Part shown: positions 19,084 to 26,861 of the stretch, piece by piece
Layout of the letters: each line of letters begins with the position of its first letter
Numbering within the stretch: the stretch's first letter is position 1
Notes under the pieces: generated by a model
The model's input: only the letters and a program-made list of their open reading frames with translations
The model's database searches: none
Told to the model about the DNA's origin: nothing
Made by a program: the position numbers and the translations under genes
From: Akkermansia muciniphila
Lineage (GTDB): Bacteria; Verrucomicrobiota; Verrucomicrobiia; Verrucomicrobiales; Akkermansiaceae
Direction: 5' to 3'
Assembly: GCF_018709685.1 (NCBI RefSeq)
Contig: NZ_JABDHQ010000003.1
Span: 124,001-188,000 of the forward strand
Length of the DNA stretch: 64,000 nt

Positions 19084-19818
19084 ATGTACGGCGCTATTCC
19101 AAAGCTCTTGCTGGCATTGGGAACGGGACTGTTTTTTTCCTGTTCCAGCTCCCAGCCCATGCCCACCTCCCCCTTGATTACCCATCCCCTTAAGGCGGAT
19201 CCCAGGCAGAGCTGTTTTCAAGGCGTCTGGTACAATCCCACGGAACAGTCCATCTGGAATTCCCCACGCCTGAAGGTATACGTAGCGCCCGTCAATATTG
19301 ATTACATCAAGACCAGGTTTCCGAAGGAAGCTCCGGCCCTGGCGGCACAGTTCAGAACAGAGCTCCAGAAAGACATCCAAAGGGTGCTGGAAGAGAAGGC
19401 CAAGCAGACCGGAGGAAAAATCAAGTGGCAATTGGTTGACCGTCCCGCCCCGGGAGGCGTGACCCTTTACATCGCCATGGTGAAGCTGAAGCCCACGGAC
19501 GTGGGCGGCAATGTCCTGTCAGACCTGGTTTCCCTGGCCTCCCCCCTGCCGGGCACTTCCCTGATCCTGGGCAATTTAATGAGCGGAGACGTGGGCATTG
19601 AAGGGCGCCTGTCCGACATGCGCACGGGCGCCAGCATCATGGAGTTCAAGGCTTACAATACGGACCCCATCACCCTGTTTTCCGTGAAGGAGTTTGAACG
19701 CTTCGCCTTTGACCAGCGGAACCTGCGGCTTTTCGCCAGCGGGATTTCCTCCATTTTCAAAGGCGGTCCGTCCAGCAGCATTCCCAAGACAGGCAACTTT
19801 GACCTGGACCCGTTTTAA
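19084..19818 (+). CDS. Putative lipoprotein, DUF3313-like, copy 2
   Basis: 244 residues with a signal and Cys at about 20 (LFFSCSSS). Tandem paralogue of the gene ending 81 bp upstream. The best conserved part is YVAPVNIDYIKTRFPKEAP and VKLKPTDVGGN. It overlaps the convergent lgt gene by 4 bp. Function unknown. Its outer- or inner-membrane anchoring depends on Lgt, encoded directly next to it, though the link may be chance. Confidence 0.78.
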   Translation: MYGAIPKLLLALGTGLFFSCSSSQPMPTSPLITHPLKADPRQSCFQGVWYNPTEQSIWNSPRLKVYVAPVNIDYIKTRFPKEAPALAAQFRTELQKDIQRVLEEKAKQTGGKIKWQLVDRPAPGGVTLYIAMVKLKPTDVGGNVLSDLVSLASPLPGTSLILGNLMSGDVGIEGRLSDMRTGASIMEFKAYNTDPITLFSVKEFERFAFDQRNLRLFASGISSIFKGGPSSSIPKTGNFDLDPF

Positions 19819-20873
19819 GCAGTCTTTCCGGCTGATTCCTCCTTGTTCTTCTTCTCCGGATCATAGAAGGTGCATTCCTGAACCGTCTGCCTTGTTTTAA
19901 AGGCATAGATCAAAAAGGCCACGCCCACCAGAACGAGGAAGACGGAGAGGAACTGCCCGCGGGTCAGGCCCATGGAGAAGGGGGAATCCGGCTCCCGGTA
20001 TTCCTCGCAGACGATTCTACCAATAGCATACAGAATGGCAAAGACGCCGCAGAAGACGCCGTTCCAGGCACGCGGGAATTTCACCCGGATGAACCACAGA
20101 ACCGCAAAAAGAAGCACCCCTTCCGCAAATGCCTCATATAATTGGGAGGGGTAGCGCGCATGGTCCTGCATCATTTCGCTCACAATTTCCTTGATGGCGG
20201 GCGTATCCCTCACCCGGTCAACCACCCAGGCGGCGTTCATGTGCTCCGGAACGGCCACCCCGGAAAGGGAAAGCTTGTCTACCAGGCCGGGCGTTTCATA
20301 AATGCGGGAGGCCACGCGGACAAACAGGTCCGGGTCCTGGGAAAGTTCCGCCGGAAAGATCATTCCCTGCGTGGAGCCGGGGGAGACAATGCGCCCATAT
20401 AGTTCCCCGTTGATAAAGTTGGCCATGCGGCCAAAGAACAACCCCACGGGCGCTACAATAGCCAAGCCGTCCAGCAGGGCCACCCATTTGACGCGGTGCT
20501 TCCACGCATAATAGAACGTATATAGCCCCACGCCGATCATTCCCCCGTGGCTGGCCATGCCTCCCTCCCATACCCGCAGGGCCATCAATGGGTCCGCCAG
20601 AAACTGGGACCAGCCATGATTGGGTATCTGGTAAAAGAGCACGTATCCCAACCGTCCGCCGATCAGGACGCCGAAGATCGCTACATAGGTGACAAAGTCC
20701 GCCAGCTTGTCCTGCGGAACGGGGTACAGCTTCCGGCGGGACAGCCAGGAGAGCAGAAAGTATCCTCCTATGAAGCCCATCAGGTAGGCCAGGCCATACC
20801 AGCGCAGGGCGATGGAGTCCGTAACCTGCCAGATGACGGGGTCCAGGTCGTGTACGTAAGCAGTCGGGTTCAT
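19815..20873 (-). CDS. lgt: Prolipoprotein diacylglyceryl transferase
   Basis: Transfers diacylglycerol to the lipobox Cys of prolipoproteins; inner membrane. About seven hydrophobic segments. The Lgt signature is visible as FFGRMANFINGELYGR (about 148-163), and the YPSQLYEAFAEG motif follows. At 352 residues it is about 60 longer than E. coli Lgt. The extra ~55 residues lie between MIFPAEL and YPSQLYEA, in a periplasmic loop. It is 11 bp downstream of the M42 peptidase gene, in the same direction. Confidence 0.93.
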   Translation of the reverse strand: MNPTAYVHDLDPVIWQVTDSIALRWYGLAYLMGFIGGYFLLSWLSRRKLYPVPQDKLADFVTYVAIFGVLIGGRLGYVLFYQIPNHGWSQFLADPLMALRVWEGGMASHGGMIGVGLYTFYYAWKHRVKWVALLDGLAIVAPVGLFFGRMANFINGELYGRIVSPGSTQGMIFPAELSQDPDLFVRVASRIYETPGLVDKLSLSGVAVPEHMNAAWVVDRVRDTPAIKEIVSEMMQDHARYPSQLYEAFAEGVLLFAVLWFIRVKFPRAWNGVFCGVFAILYAIGRIVCEEYREPDSPFSMGLTRGQFLSVFLVLVGVAFLIYAFKTRQTVQECTFYDPEKKNKEESAGKTA

Positions 20874-20884
20874 AAGCGTTTCTT

Positions 20885-21964
20885 TCAGGGCAGGTAATGG
20901 GTAAGGGCTTCCACGGCTTCATGGTCCAGGGAACGCGCCAGCGCCACCGTCAGTTCCACCGCCGCACGGTAATCCCGCAGGTCCAGCACGCCGTTATGGG
21001 CGTGAATGTACCGGGTGGGGATTCCCAGCACAATGCAGGGGACTCCCTTGCCGGAGAGATGAAGGGCGCCCGCATCCGTTCCGCCGGAGCGGCGCACCGT
21101 TAACTGGAAGGGAATGCCCGCCTTCACCGCCGCTTCCTCAGCCATGGCGGCCAGCCGCGGGTTGGTGATGGCCGTGGGGTCAAACAGCCTGATCTGCACG
21201 CCGCCGCCCAGGACTCCCTGGGAGTCCGGCAATGTAAAGCCGGGGGTATCGTCCGCGGGCGGTCCTTCCAGCACGATGACGCAATCCGGGCGCATGGCGG
21301 CTCCGGCCGTCCTGGCGCCCCTGGTCCCCACTTCCTCCTGCACCGTAGCGGCCGCAATCAGGGTATTGGGGTGCCCCTCCCGGCACAGCGTCTTGAACGC
21401 TTCTATCATCACGGAAAGCCCGGCGCGGTTGTCAAAGGCCTTGCCCATGACCCGGAAGGGATTTTCCAGAGAGGTGAATTTTACGTCCGGCACCACGGGG
21501 TCACCCAGGTGAATGCCGAATTCATTCCGCGCCTGTTCCGCGCTTTCCGCGCCCACGTCCACAAACAAGGCTTCCATGCTCATAACGCTGTTGCGCTGGC
21601 CTTCCGGCAGAAAATGGGGAGGTTTGGAACCTATTACCCCCTGAATGCTGCGGCCGGAGCGCGTCTTCACCAAAACACGCTGGCTCAACAAGGTATGCGG
21701 CCACCAGCCGCCTATGCCCACCAGTTGCAGAAAGCCGTTCCCGGTAATATTCTGCACCAGGAAGCCAATTTCATCCATGTGGGCGGCCAGCATCACGCGG
21801 GGACCGGAATCACCATTGGTGCAGAAGAGGCACCCGGAACCGTCGGTGGAGAATTCCCCGCATCCCGCCAGCTCTCCCGCCACAAGGTTCCGCACTTCAT
21901 CCTCATGCCCTGAAATGCCATGGGCCTCTGAAAACTTTTCCAGCAGCTCCGAATCAATCGCCAT
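20885..21964 (-). CDS. M42 family aminopeptidase
   Basis: Dinuclear-metal aminopeptidase (PepA/FrvX/TET type). Metal ligands are visible: H in LAAHMDEIGF, D in KAFDNRAGLS, EE in VQEEVGTRGA, and late H in RYIHAHNGV. I chose the ATG at 21964 (MAIDSELLEKFSEAHG), giving 359 residues, the usual length. An ATG 18 codons upstream adds an unconserved stretch. Probably cytoplasmic and active on peptides taken up from mucin proteins (inference). Co-directional with lgt. Confidence 0.88.
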   Translation of the reverse strand: MAIDSELLEKFSEAHGISGHEDEVRNLVAGELAGCGEFSTDGSGCLFCTNGDSGPRVMLAAHMDEIGFLVQNITGNGFLQLVGIGGWWPHTLLSQRVLVKTRSGRSIQGVIGSKPPHFLPEGQRNSVMSMEALFVDVGAESAEQARNEFGIHLGDPVVPDVKFTSLENPFRVMGKAFDNRAGLSVMIEAFKTLCREGHPNTLIAAATVQEEVGTRGARTAGAAMRPDCVIVLEGPPADDTPGFTLPDSQGVLGGGVQIRLFDPTAITNPRLAAMAEEAAVKAGIPFQLTVRRSGGTDAGALHLSGKGVPCIVLGIPTRYIHAHNGVLDLRDYRAAVELTVALARSLDHEAVEALTHYLP

Positions 21965-22146
21965 GGGCCGAGCATGTGAAAACACCCCTTCCAGGTCAAG
22001 CCCGCAGCCATGCCGCATGATTTTTTCTTGACTGCACCGGGAGAAGCCCCGGACCGCGCCGCACCCGTTCCGGGGAAAGAAACAAGAGATTTTTGCTAGC
22101 CACAGTTCGGTTTTTGGTGTAACTAATCAGGGAATCGAATTGTGCT

Positions 22147-22866
22147 ATGAAATCCATCCTTAACACTATCACGGCCATGCTGGCTGCGGTGCTTTTCATT
22201 CCTGTGGCATCGGCGCAAACCACCAGCAACCCCAGAATGCAGGTGAAGGTCACGCTGGAGAAGCTGTCCCTGTACATGCGCCAGTCCCCCAACGTCATGA
22301 CCCAGGACGATCCCCGGCCCCTGCCCAAGCCGAAGAGATGGGCGGATTTTGAGATACCCTTCAAGGTGGACGCCGCACCCGCGCCCAAGTCCGGCTACAT
22401 TGACTCCCTGACGTTTAAATTTTATATTGCCGTGGTCAATCCGGACCGCGCCCGCCAGTACCTGAAACTTTACAAGGAAGTCAAGTACGTCAACGTTCCC
22501 GTAGGGGAAGCCACATATGCCTCCGTCTACCTGTCCCCCTCTTCCGTCAAGCGCATTACCGGTTCCGAAGGCGGCAGGGGCAAATGGGTGAAGTACCAGG
22601 GCGTGGTGGTGGAATACAACGGCAAAATAGTCGCTACCTACTCCTCTGAACGCGGCAAGATGGAAAAATGGTGGACCATCCAGTCCCCCAGCATCGTGGA
22701 AACCTCCTATTATCCCCTGCTGAACAAGGATGAAACGCCCTTCTCCGTGTACTGGTATGACCGCTATCCGGAAATCATGCGGCCCAACAGCACACAGCCG
22801 GCTTCCAGCCCGGCTCCCGCCCCGTTCGGAGCTCCCGCGGAAACCCCGGCGGCGGACGGCGAGTAA
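22147..22866 (+). CDS. Secreted protein of the pilus-like cluster (Amuc_1102-like)
   Basis: 239 residues with a signal peptide ending at VASAQ (about 24). The mature part is mostly beta and has a Pro/Ala-rich tail (about 217-239). Order and neighbours match Amuc_1102 of A. muciniphila, which I recall as having an immunoglobulin-like fold. First gene of the run 22147-29600, 49 bp before the PilM-like gene. Probably a periplasmic or surface component of the same machine. Confidence 0.75.
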   Translation: MKSILNTITAMLAAVLFIPVASAQTTSNPRMQVKVTLEKLSLYMRQSPNVMTQDDPRPLPKPKRWADFEIPFKVDAAPAPKSGYIDSLTFKFYIAVVNPDRARQYLKLYKEVKYVNVPVGEATYASVYLSPSSVKRITGSEGGRGKWVKYQGVVVEYNGKIVATYSSERGKMEKWWTIQSPSIVETSYYPLLNKDETPFSVYWYDRYPEIMRPNSTQPASSPAPAPFGAPAETPAADGE

Positions 22867-22915
22867 CGCCTTTCAACATTATTCACCTTTCATTTTTATT
22901 TAACAGAAATCACCC

Positions 22916-24754
22916 ATGGCTAATTCACGACAAATCGTCGCATTAAACGTAGGTTCCCAGAGAGTATCCATGGGCGTCTTTTCCAAGACCTCCAAGGACG
23001 CCCTCATTCTGGACCGCTATGCTACGCGCCTCGTAGTGCTGGACCCGTCAGCGGAAGGCTTGCGCCTGACGAAAATAGGGGAGGCGATCGCCGACCTCGT
23101 CCAGGAACTCAATGTCAAAGGCAGCGTCGCCAACTATTCCGTTTCCGGTCAATCCGTATTCATCCGCTTCGTCAAGCTTCCGGCCCTGGATGATACGGAT
23201 GTGGAACAGCTCATCCGCTTTGAAGCCCAGCAGCACGTCCCCTTCCCGCTGGATGAAGTGGTGTGGGACTACCACCTTCTTCCGGCCAAGGGCCTGGAAC
23301 GTGAAGCCGTCCTGGTGGCCATCAAGGCGGAAGACCTGGACACCCTTAATGATGAAATCGTCTCCCACGGCCTTTCCACCGGCAAGGTGGACTGCGCGCT
23401 AACTTCCCTGTACAACGCTTATGTGGACAGCTACCCGGAAGAAACGGAGCCGGTGATGCTCATCGACATAGGCGCCAAGTCCACGGACCTCATTTACAGT
23501 GAACAGGGCCGCTTCTTCACCCGCAGCATTTCCGCAGGCGGCATTTTCGTCACGTCCGCCATCGCCCGTGAATTCAACGTCCCCTTCATGGAGGCGGAAC
23601 GCCTGAAGACCACCAGCGGCCTCGTTTCCATGAGCAACGGGCAGACGGAGGGGCTGGACCCCGCCACGGCCAACCTGGCTACCGTCATCCGCACGGCCAT
23701 GACCCGGCTCGCGTCTGAAATCCAGCGCACCACCAACCATTACCGCGCCCAGATGAACGGAAGCGCGCCCGTCAAGGCCTACCTGTGCGGCGGCGGCGCA
23801 TCCCTGCCCTACACCAAGGAATTCCTGGAAGACAAGCTCGGCATTCCCATCTCCTTCTTCAACCCCATGCACAACGTGGGCGTGGGCTCCGGCGTGGATG
23901 TTAACACCATTTCCCGTGAAGCCTTCATCCTGGGCGGCCTGATCGGCACCGCCGTCAACGCCATCGGCAGGGCTTCCCTCAACATTGACCTGGAACCCAC
24001 GGCAATTGCCAAAAAGCGGGCCAACCAGAAAAAGATGCCCGCCATTATCGCAGGGGTCGCCATCGCCGTCATCGGCGCCGCGGCCTATGCCGTGACGGGA
24101 TACATGGGCGTCAAGAAGGCGGAGGAAACCCTGGCAAACGTCCAGCCCACCGTCACTTCCATCAAGTCGGAACAATCCGCCCTGCGCCAGAAGGAGCAGG
24201 ATCTGAAAAAGCTGGACTCCACCCTGGCTGCCTACCAGCAGCTCACGCTCCAGCGCTACGGTTATGCGGATATTATCAAGCACCTGCTGGAACAGTCGGA
24301 ACACAAGGATTATCCCTACTGGTTCACGGATTTTGAACCGCTGGCGCACTTCAACCCGGAGGATACTACCCAGATCACGGGCTATTCCGTCATCAAGGAC
24401 TCCTTCACGTCTGACAAGAACACGTCCCTGGTGGATGACATCAGGACGGAAGCCGCCGCGAATGCCGCCAATGATGACGAGCAAACCGTCTACAGCGTTA
24501 ACGCCCTGCGCCTGACCGGCTTTGTCCGTCGCAGCCTGGGCGGCCAGAGAATCATCCAGGACCTCCAGGCAAAGATAGACGGGAACAAGGACTCCCTGTT
24601 CACCTTCAGGCACGGAGACGTCAAGCTGGAAGCCCGCCAGATCATGGAACTGGGCGCCAAGGACGCCAAGATAGACGCGGCGGCCGGGCCCTTTGTTCCC
24701 TTCAAGCTGGTGCTTCCGTTGAAAACGCCCATTCCCGTGCATTTTAACAAATAA
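22916..24754 (+). CDS. PilM-PilN fusion protein (Amuc_1101-like)
   Basis: 612 residues. Residues 1-~360 are an actin-like PilM/FtsA-type ATPase: IVALNVGSQRVSMGVF at 7-22, VMLIDIGAKSTDLIY (about 183-197) and YLCGGGASLPY (about 292-302). A transmembrane helix (about 378-400, PAIIAGVAIAVIGAAAYAV) follows, then a periplasmic coiled coil and an alpha/beta domain as in PilN. In classical type IV pili PilM and PilN are separate proteins that bind each other, so the fusion fixes that contact. It would link a cytoplasmic ring to the PilO-like protein encoded next. Confidence 0.85.
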   Translation: MANSRQIVALNVGSQRVSMGVFSKTSKDALILDRYATRLVVLDPSAEGLRLTKIGEAIADLVQELNVKGSVANYSVSGQSVFIRFVKLPALDDTDVEQLIRFEAQQHVPFPLDEVVWDYHLLPAKGLEREAVLVAIKAEDLDTLNDEIVSHGLSTGKVDCALTSLYNAYVDSYPEETEPVMLIDIGAKSTDLIYSEQGRFFTRSISAGGIFVTSAIAREFNVPFMEAERLKTTSGLVSMSNGQTEGLDPATANLATVIRTAMTRLASEIQRTTNHYRAQMNGSAPVKAYLCGGGASLPYTKEFLEDKLGIPISFFNPMHNVGVGSGVDVNTISREAFILGGLIGTAVNAIGRASLNIDLEPTAIAKKRANQKKMPAIIAGVAIAVIGAAAYAVTGYMGVKKAEETLANVQPTVTSIKSEQSALRQKEQDLKKLDSTLAAYQQLTLQRYGYADIIKHLLEQSEHKDYPYWFTDFEPLAHFNPEDTTQITGYSVIKDSFTSDKNTSLVDDIRTEAAANAANDDEQTVYSVNALRLTGFVRRSLGGQRIIQDLQAKIDGNKDSLFTFRHGDVKLEARQIMELGAKDAKIDAAAGPFVPFKLVLPLKTPIPVHFNK

Positions 24755-24783
24755 GATTACCCAACCCGAACAAGACACATTTT

Positions 24784-25743
24784 ATGAGCAATTGGATTAC
24801 AGACAACAAGCCCGCCGCCATGGTAGCGGGCGTGGGGCTTCTCTTATTCGTGGGGTTATCCGTGACGGGATACATGGTCAATTCCAAACGCAGTGAGCTG
24901 GACAAGAAAATCAGCATCGCCTCCAAGGAAATCAAGTCCGCCAACGCGGCTGAAATCACGCCAAGCCGCGCGTCAAACAACGAGCTGGAAAAGGAATTGA
25001 ACCGCTATGCCAAGGCAGTCGCCAATCTGGAAACGGCCTACAAGCCCTTCCTGGCTACCTCCGCGCTGGTTCCCACCACGCCCACCGCGTTCCAGAATGA
25101 ATTGAAAACGTTCAGGGACGCCCTGATCGCGACCTGCAAGAAAAAGAACATCCAGATTACGGATACCTCCTCCTGGCTCGGCTTCCAGGTTTACAGCACC
25201 CAGGCCCCCAGCGTGCAGGCAGCCTCCACGCTGGGTTTTGAATTGAAAGCGGTCAACAGCCTCGCCAACAAGCTGACGGATTGCGGACTGACCAAATTCA
25301 TCAAGGTGTACCGCCCCCAGCTTCCCATTGAAAACCCGGCGAACAACCCGGAAGAGGAAGCTGAGGAGCCCAACCAGGCTCCCTGGTCCCCCATGCCGCT
25401 GGAAATCGCCTTCCAGGGTGACCGGGAAAGCGTGCTGAAGGCCATGAACGCCATTACGGACTCCCAGGAGTACCTTTTTACGGTCAACTCCATCAGAATC
25501 CGCAATGAACGGATGATGCCCCCCCCCATTGCCGGACCGGCGGCGCCCAAGCCTGCCGCGGCACAGCCTGCGGCGGGAGCGGCGGACCTGAGGCCGGCAG
25601 ATGAAGCGGCAGCCCAAGCCGCGGCTCCGGCCATCCAGCAAGTCATCAAGCCTTACATGGGCAAGGAGCAGATCTTTGTCCAGGTCTCCCTGAACCTGGT
25701 CCACTTCAACCAGCCCAAGGCGCAGGAACCGTCTGAAGATTAA
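24784..25743 (+). CDS. PilO-like membrane protein, orthologue of Amuc_1100
   Basis: 319 residues. A single N-terminal transmembrane helix (about 12-30), a coiled coil (about 32-90), two alpha/beta domains, then a Pro/Ala-rich linker (about 250-285) and a final beta strand. The sequence matches Amuc_1100 as I remember it (for example TDTSSWLGFQVYSTQAPSVQ and the final FNQPKAQEPSED), but with many substitutions. Amuc_1100 is known as an abundant outer-membrane-fraction protein that signals through TLR2 and improves metabolism in mice. Its fold and its place next to PilM/PilN suggest a PilO role in a pilus-like machine. Confidence 0.93.
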   Translation: MSNWITDNKPAAMVAGVGLLLFVGLSVTGYMVNSKRSELDKKISIASKEIKSANAAEITPSRASNNELEKELNRYAKAVANLETAYKPFLATSALVPTTPTAFQNELKTFRDALIATCKKKNIQITDTSSWLGFQVYSTQAPSVQAASTLGFELKAVNSLANKLTDCGLTKFIKVYRPQLPIENPANNPEEEAEEPNQAPWSPMPLEIAFQGDRESVLKAMNAITDSQEYLFTVNSIRIRNERMMPPPIAGPAAPKPAAAQPAAGAADLRPADEAAAQAAAPAIQQVIKPYMGKEQIFVQVSLNLVHFNQPKAQEPSED

Positions 25744-25776
25744 TTACGGCAACCAACCGCAGCAAATACTTTCAAC

Positions 25777-26790
25777 ATGTCTGAAAAACAAAACTACGAC
25801 AAAATCCTGCTGGCTTCCGGCATCGTGCTGGGCCTGGGGGTAGCCGCCTACGGTACGCTGACCCTTCTGGGACTGAATGACAAGTACAAGTTCACCACGC
25901 AGGTTTCAGAAAAGACGATTGAACCGCCCGCCGGCATTAAAAAGGCCGTGGAGGTCAATCAGGAGCTTTCCGCCTCCCATGAGCTCAAGCCCATTGCACA
26001 GGAAACCCAGCAATACGTGGGCTTTGTAGCGCCCAGTCTCTGGATCAAGGAGGGGGGGATGGAACCCTTTGACATCGTCTCCGGTCCTCCCATCCACGGC
26101 AATATTCCGAATAAATGGTTCCTGGACAACGGCCTGGAAAATGAATTCGTTTATTCGGACGTCCTCACCCGCGACCCTGACAATGACGGGTTCACGGTGC
26201 AGGAGGAATATGAGGCCAAGACTCTTCCCAATGACCCCAACAGCCACCCGCCCCTTGTCAACAAGCTCTTTGTAGATGAAATCAAGCAGTTCGGCTTCTT
26301 CCTGGGCTTCACGCAGGCAGACGGCAATGATTTTACTTTCAAGGGATTAAACCGCGCCAGACAGGAGCTCTGGAAAAACGTCGTCCAGGTTAACGGCCAG
26401 TTCGGCACCCGGAAAAACACGAAAGACAAGCCCAGGTTTGAGCTTGTCAGCGTCACCAACAAGGAATTCAAGAATCCCAGCCTGGACATGGTGGAAACGG
26501 ATGAGGAAGCCGTTGTCAAAGACCTGAAGCCGACCAAAAACGGCCAGACCTACACCATCAGGCGCGGCACAAAATACGTCATTCCAATCATTGATAAGAA
26601 AGCAAACCTTACTATCGCCGCCGGCCCCGAGAGGGACACCAGCTTCGAAGTGGAAGAAGGAGCCGACTTCCAGATTCCGGGAGACACCAAACAGACCTAC
26701 ACGCTGAAAACCGTTGATAATGCTACGCAGACCGTAACCATTGCCAACAAAACAACTGGAGAACAAACAACACTGAGCAAGAAAAAATAG
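25777..26790 (+). CDS. Pilus-cluster membrane protein (Amuc_1099-like, PilP position)
   Basis: 337 residues. One N-terminal transmembrane helix (about 9-30, [20 protein letters not shown]) and a large periplasmic region, mostly beta near the end. A Ca-binding-like [21 protein letters not shown] stretch (about 130-150) resembles the type-3 thrombospondin or EF-hand-like loop. The position between the PilO-like protein and the secretin is where PilP stands in type IV pilus operons, so it may connect the inner-membrane complex to the secretin. No PilP homology can be seen by eye. Confidence 0.72.
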   Translation: MSEKQNYDKILLASGIVLGLGVAAYGTLTLLGLNDKYKFTTQVSEKTIEPPAGIKKAVEVNQELSASHELKPIAQETQQYVGFVAPSLWIKEGGMEPFDIVSGPPIHGNIPNKWFLDNGLENEFVYSDVLTRDPDNDGFTVQEEYEAKTLPNDPNSHPPLVNKLFVDEIKQFGFFLGFTQADGNDFTFKGLNRARQELWKNVVQVNGQFGTRKNTKDKPRFELVSVTNKEFKNPSLDMVETDEEAVVKDLKPTKNGQTYTIRRGTKYVIPIIDKKANLTIAAGPERDTSFEVEEGADFQIPGDTKQTYTLKTVDNATQTVTIANKTTGEQTTLSKKK

Positions 26791-26861
26791 ACCCGGATTT
26801 AAACTTTTCTGAAAAAAAAGCTTCACAAATCCGAAAAACATGTAAAAAGAAGAACCTAACT

